Assembly: GCA_965247975.1 (NCBI GenBank)
Contig: OZ252050.1
Coordinates: forward strand, 1,736,001 to 1,800,000
DNA: 64,000 nucleotides
Origin: Taishania sp965247975
Lineage (GTDB): Bacteria > Bacteroidota > Bacteroidia > Flavobacteriales_D > Crocinitomicaceae
Reading direction: 5' to 3'
The notes beneath the pieces are model-generated. The model was not told the DNA's origin. It saw nothing but the letters and a program-made list of their open reading frames with translations, and searched no databases. A program made the position numbers and the translations under genes. This document shows, in pieces, positions 62,035-64,000 of the stretch. Each line of letters begins with the position of its first letter. Positions within the stretch are counted from its first letter, which is position 1.

Positions 62035-62241
62035 TTTTAGTCGTTAAGAATCACAATTGTTGGATTAAAATTTTGTTCTTTCTAGCGCTGATGCCAGTCC
62101 ATTTAAATTAGAGCTTTCATTGTTAGCTTTAAAACTGAAAGGACGAACTTAACTAAGTGATTTCACATATAAAAATAAAACATGAAGAAGGCTAAATAAA
62201 AGGATCATTTCTTTTTAGATTTCTCATGAAACGAATTATCT

Positions 62242-63213
62242 TCACTTATTCACGATTTTCCCCGTCTTGAAAAATTTGGTCCATTTATCTTTTAAATCAG
62301 CAGGAATTGTTGCTTGTTTAACCGCTCTGAAGTTGGTGTAAAGTGCTTGTTTGCCTTGTACAATATACCAGAGTTGCGATTCAGGAGTTTTGTCGTTTTT
62401 GAAACTTGGTGATTCAATGGTAAAAATGATCCATGGATATTCTGCATTTTCATCTTTCTCGATCATCGTAAGCTTAGACTTTGGTCCCTTTTCTTTGGCT
62501 TGATCAAACATGAGGTTCATGACTTTGTCCATTTGCATGCCTGTAACACCTTTAATCGATGTCATATTGCCCAATTCCGTCCAGTTGTCAATTGATTCAT
62601 TTGAATGAATTAAATCAATCACATGAACTTGTGCGGTCTCTTGTTCATCTCCGATTTTCCAGTTTTCATTGTCCGGCCAATCAAGCATTAAGGATTCCAA
62701 AACACTTTGTTGACCACTACAGAATTGATTGATGTATTTATCAGCTTGTTTATCACCTATTTCTTTCGCCTTGTAAAAATCTTCACATGCAGCTTTTTCA
62801 TTGTCTTGTTGCATTAATATTTGACCACGAAGTGTTAAAACACTTGGAAAACTTGGATCTACTTCAATGATCTTATTTAGGTCGGGCAATGCTTCAGCGT
62901 ATTTTTCTTCACTCACAAAAACTGTTGCCCGACTGTAATATGCCTTCAAGAATGATGGGTCTAATGCAATCGTTTTATTAAAATCTGAAAGTGCATTTTT
63001 GTAATCTTTTAGGGCAAATTCACAAGTTCCTCGATTATAATAAGCATCTTTATTGGTGTTATCTTCTTTGATCGCTTTGTCATAATCTTTTATAGCTCCC
63101 TTGTAGTCTTCTTGTTTGTGTTTAGAAATTCCATTTTGAAAGTGTTCTTGTGATGATTGACCCAACACGGTGAGGGTACAAAGCGCTAAAAACGCAGAAA
63201 GTATTTTATTCAT
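62242..63213 (-). CDS. Exported TPR-repeat protein
   Basis: 323 residues with a signal peptide (ILSAFLALCTLTVLGQSS). TPR helices run from ~20 to ~165 in four units (HKQEDYKGAIKDYDKAIKED, AYYNRGTCEFALKDYKNALS, FLKAYYSRATVFVSEEKYAE, FPSVLTLRGQILMQQDNEKA). The C-terminal ~130 residues form an alpha/beta domain without a recognised family (WPDNENWKIGDEQ, WIIFTIESPSF). Probably a scaffold in the periplasm. Confidence 0.82.
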   Translation of the reverse strand: MNKILSAFLALCTLTVLGQSSQEHFQNGISKHKQEDYKGAIKDYDKAIKEDNTNKDAYYNRGTCEFALKDYKNALSDFNKTIALDPSFLKAYYSRATVFVSEEKYAEALPDLNKIIEVDPSFPSVLTLRGQILMQQDNEKAACEDFYKAKEIGDKQADKYINQFCSGQQSVLESLMLDWPDNENWKIGDEQETAQVHVIDLIHSNESIDNWTELGNMTSIKGVTGMQMDKVMNLMFDQAKEKGPKSKLTMIEKDENAEYPWIIFTIESPSFKNDKTPESQLWYIVQGKQALYTNFRAVKQATIPADLKDKWTKFFKTGKIVNK

Positions 63214-63355
63214 TTTTTCAATTTTTTTGGTCGGTTTAAATTCATTTCAACCTGGACTAAACCAATTTTAAGCTATTTAACTGAATAAAAGTAGGTAAAA
63301 TTCTTAAACGAAGAATTCAATTAGCTTCACATTAAAATGAATTCCTTTTCTATTG

Positions 63356-63799
63356 TTATATCATCGGCTCAAAGCGCAATATCCAAATTCCTTCTTTTTT
63401 AAAAAATTTCGCCTTGTTTTTGGTATGCGTTTGATAGTTCACTAAAAAAGGTTGGAAATTTTCAAAGGCTACTTCTTCCGTCGAATCAGTAAATTCAAAT
63501 TTGTAAAGCATCACAGTTTCGGGATAGTCGTTTTGTTCCGTTTTCTCAAATCTTAGTCCGTTTATTTTTAGGGATTTAGGATGGAAGTCTTTTCTGTGAA
63601 AAATGCCGTTCTCATTTCTTGGGGTGTAACCGATTAATAATGTGTCAGATATTCCCATGGGTGCCTTGCATGGCTCGATATAGCTGAATTTTTCTAATTC
63701 CATGTCTTCGATTAAGGCTTGATCGAATTTGGAATGGGGACTGGAGCAGCTGACAACTAGAACCAACACTAGGAGCGAAATGAATAGTTTTTTGTACAT
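63356..63799 (-). CDS. Small lipoprotein of unknown function
   Basis: 147 residues with a lipobox (LVVSC, Cys18). The mature part is about 130 residues, beta-rich (SLKINGLRFEKTEQND, VMLYKFEFTDSTEE) and ends with GIWILRFEPMI. No family is recognised. It stands alone, with an AT-rich 142-bp gap to the TPR gene. Confidence 0.68.
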   Translation of the reverse strand: MYKKLFISLLVLVLVVSCSSPHSKFDQALIEDMELEKFSYIEPCKAPMGISDTLLIGYTPRNENGIFHRKDFHPKSLKINGLRFEKTEQNDYPETVMLYKFEFTDSTEEVAFENFQPFLVNYQTHTKNKAKFFKKEGIWILRFEPMI

Positions 63800-63853
63800 G
63801 TGTTTGAAAAATGTTTTATATTAAAATGTTGAAAGTCATATTGTTGAATTGTT

Positions 63854-64000
63854 TTATTTAATCTTCAAATTCGAATTTCGCCTGAAGTATTTCCATTCTT
63901 TTTTGGAGCATCCCAGTGTTTTCATCGTGTCGCTTTCAACGATTTTGATACCGCACTTTCCAGGATTGCTGCGGTACATGTTTCGCGTTGCAAACGGAAA
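63854..64000 (-). CDS. C-terminal part of a gene cut by the window edge
   Basis: An open frame of 48 codons enters from the right edge and stops at 63856-63854. It contains RNMYRSNPGKCGIKIVE, MKTLGCSKKEWKYFRR and ends SNLKIK. Composition and lack of stops suggest real coding sequence, but it is too short to name. The gene lies ~55 bp downstream-to-upstream of the lipoprotein gene on the same strand and could share its transcript. Confidence 0.45.
   Translation of the reverse strand, partial: FPFATRNMYRSNPGKCGIKIVESDTMKTLGCSKKEWKYFRRNSNLKIK

Noticed and set aside
1..64000. CRISPR array, tRNA or rRNA genes
   Set aside because: No regularly spaced short repeats and no cloverleaf or rRNA-like sequence were seen; the repeats found are long and irregularly spaced.

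Overview
The window comes from a low-GC member of the Bacteroidota, most likely order Flavobacteriales. The evidence is the TTTG-N19-TAnnTTTG-type promoters, a rho gene with a long disordered N-terminal extension, a DUF4199 protein, a Bacteroidota-type GspD-O operon, and very large secreted RHS-type proteins. A Fluviicola/Crocinitomicaceae-like host is a guess from gene style; no rRNA or tRNA is present to test it.

Region 1 (1-20.5 kb) starts with the 3' remnant of a serine recombinase. A textbook Bacteroidota promoter at 427-457 then precedes a tight + strand operon: a small exported protein, a DNRLRE-domain exported protein, a 2217-residue RHS-partner protein, a 2398-residue RHS-repeat protein, a zinc-metallopeptidase toxin domain and an exported putative immunity protein. 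The toxin domain is separated from the RHS core by a -1 frame change at a G6 tract. An IS1-family transposase follows.

Region 2 (20.6-32.7 kb, minus strand) is a compact type II secretion/type IV pilus-like operon. In transcript order it encodes a MORN-repeat protein, a GspK-like minor pseudopilin, two small pseudopilins, GspF, GspG, a prepilin peptidase, GspE, the secretin GspD, GspL-like, GspM/PilO-like, a lipoprotein and a GspC/PilP-like protein. Most genes overlap by a few bases. An outer-membrane barrel gene lies upstream.

Region 3 (32.7-50.7 kb) is the most unusual part. A complete tyrosine recombinase is followed by eight orphan RHS-tip cassettes: six on the + strand (A-F, 34.05-46.4 kb) and two on the minus strand (G and H, 46.9-50.3 kb) converging on them. 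Each cassette has a short signal-less RHS core starting at the YPYGMLMP motif, a variable C-terminal domain and a putative immunity gene, which is exported or membrane-anchored in every cassette except for the first of two in cassette D. A ~300-bp repeat carrying a terminator and a promoter almost touching the ATG separates several cassettes. The array is bounded by an inverted duplication that includes the 3' end of the recombinase gene, and the whole block is flanked by ~120-145 bp imperfect direct repeats (32.69-32.81 and 50.57-50.72 kb). This looks like a recombinase-linked island that stores RHS toxin tips and immunity genes. Recognisable tip activities are dominated by proteases: HExxH metallopeptidases and His/Cys dyads of clan-CD type.

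Region 4 (50.7-64 kb) is ordinary chromosome: two terminators around a possible structured RNA, a membrane protein, an SRAP (YedK/HMCES) DNA-protein crosslink protein, a GNAT acetyltransferase, an eight-EF-hand exported protein, DUF4199 and rho, an M13 metallopeptidase lipoprotein, a VOC lipoprotein, a CDP-alcohol phosphatidyltransferase with a membrane protein, a TPR protein, a small lipoprotein and a gene cut by the right edge. No CRISPR array, tRNA or rRNA was seen.
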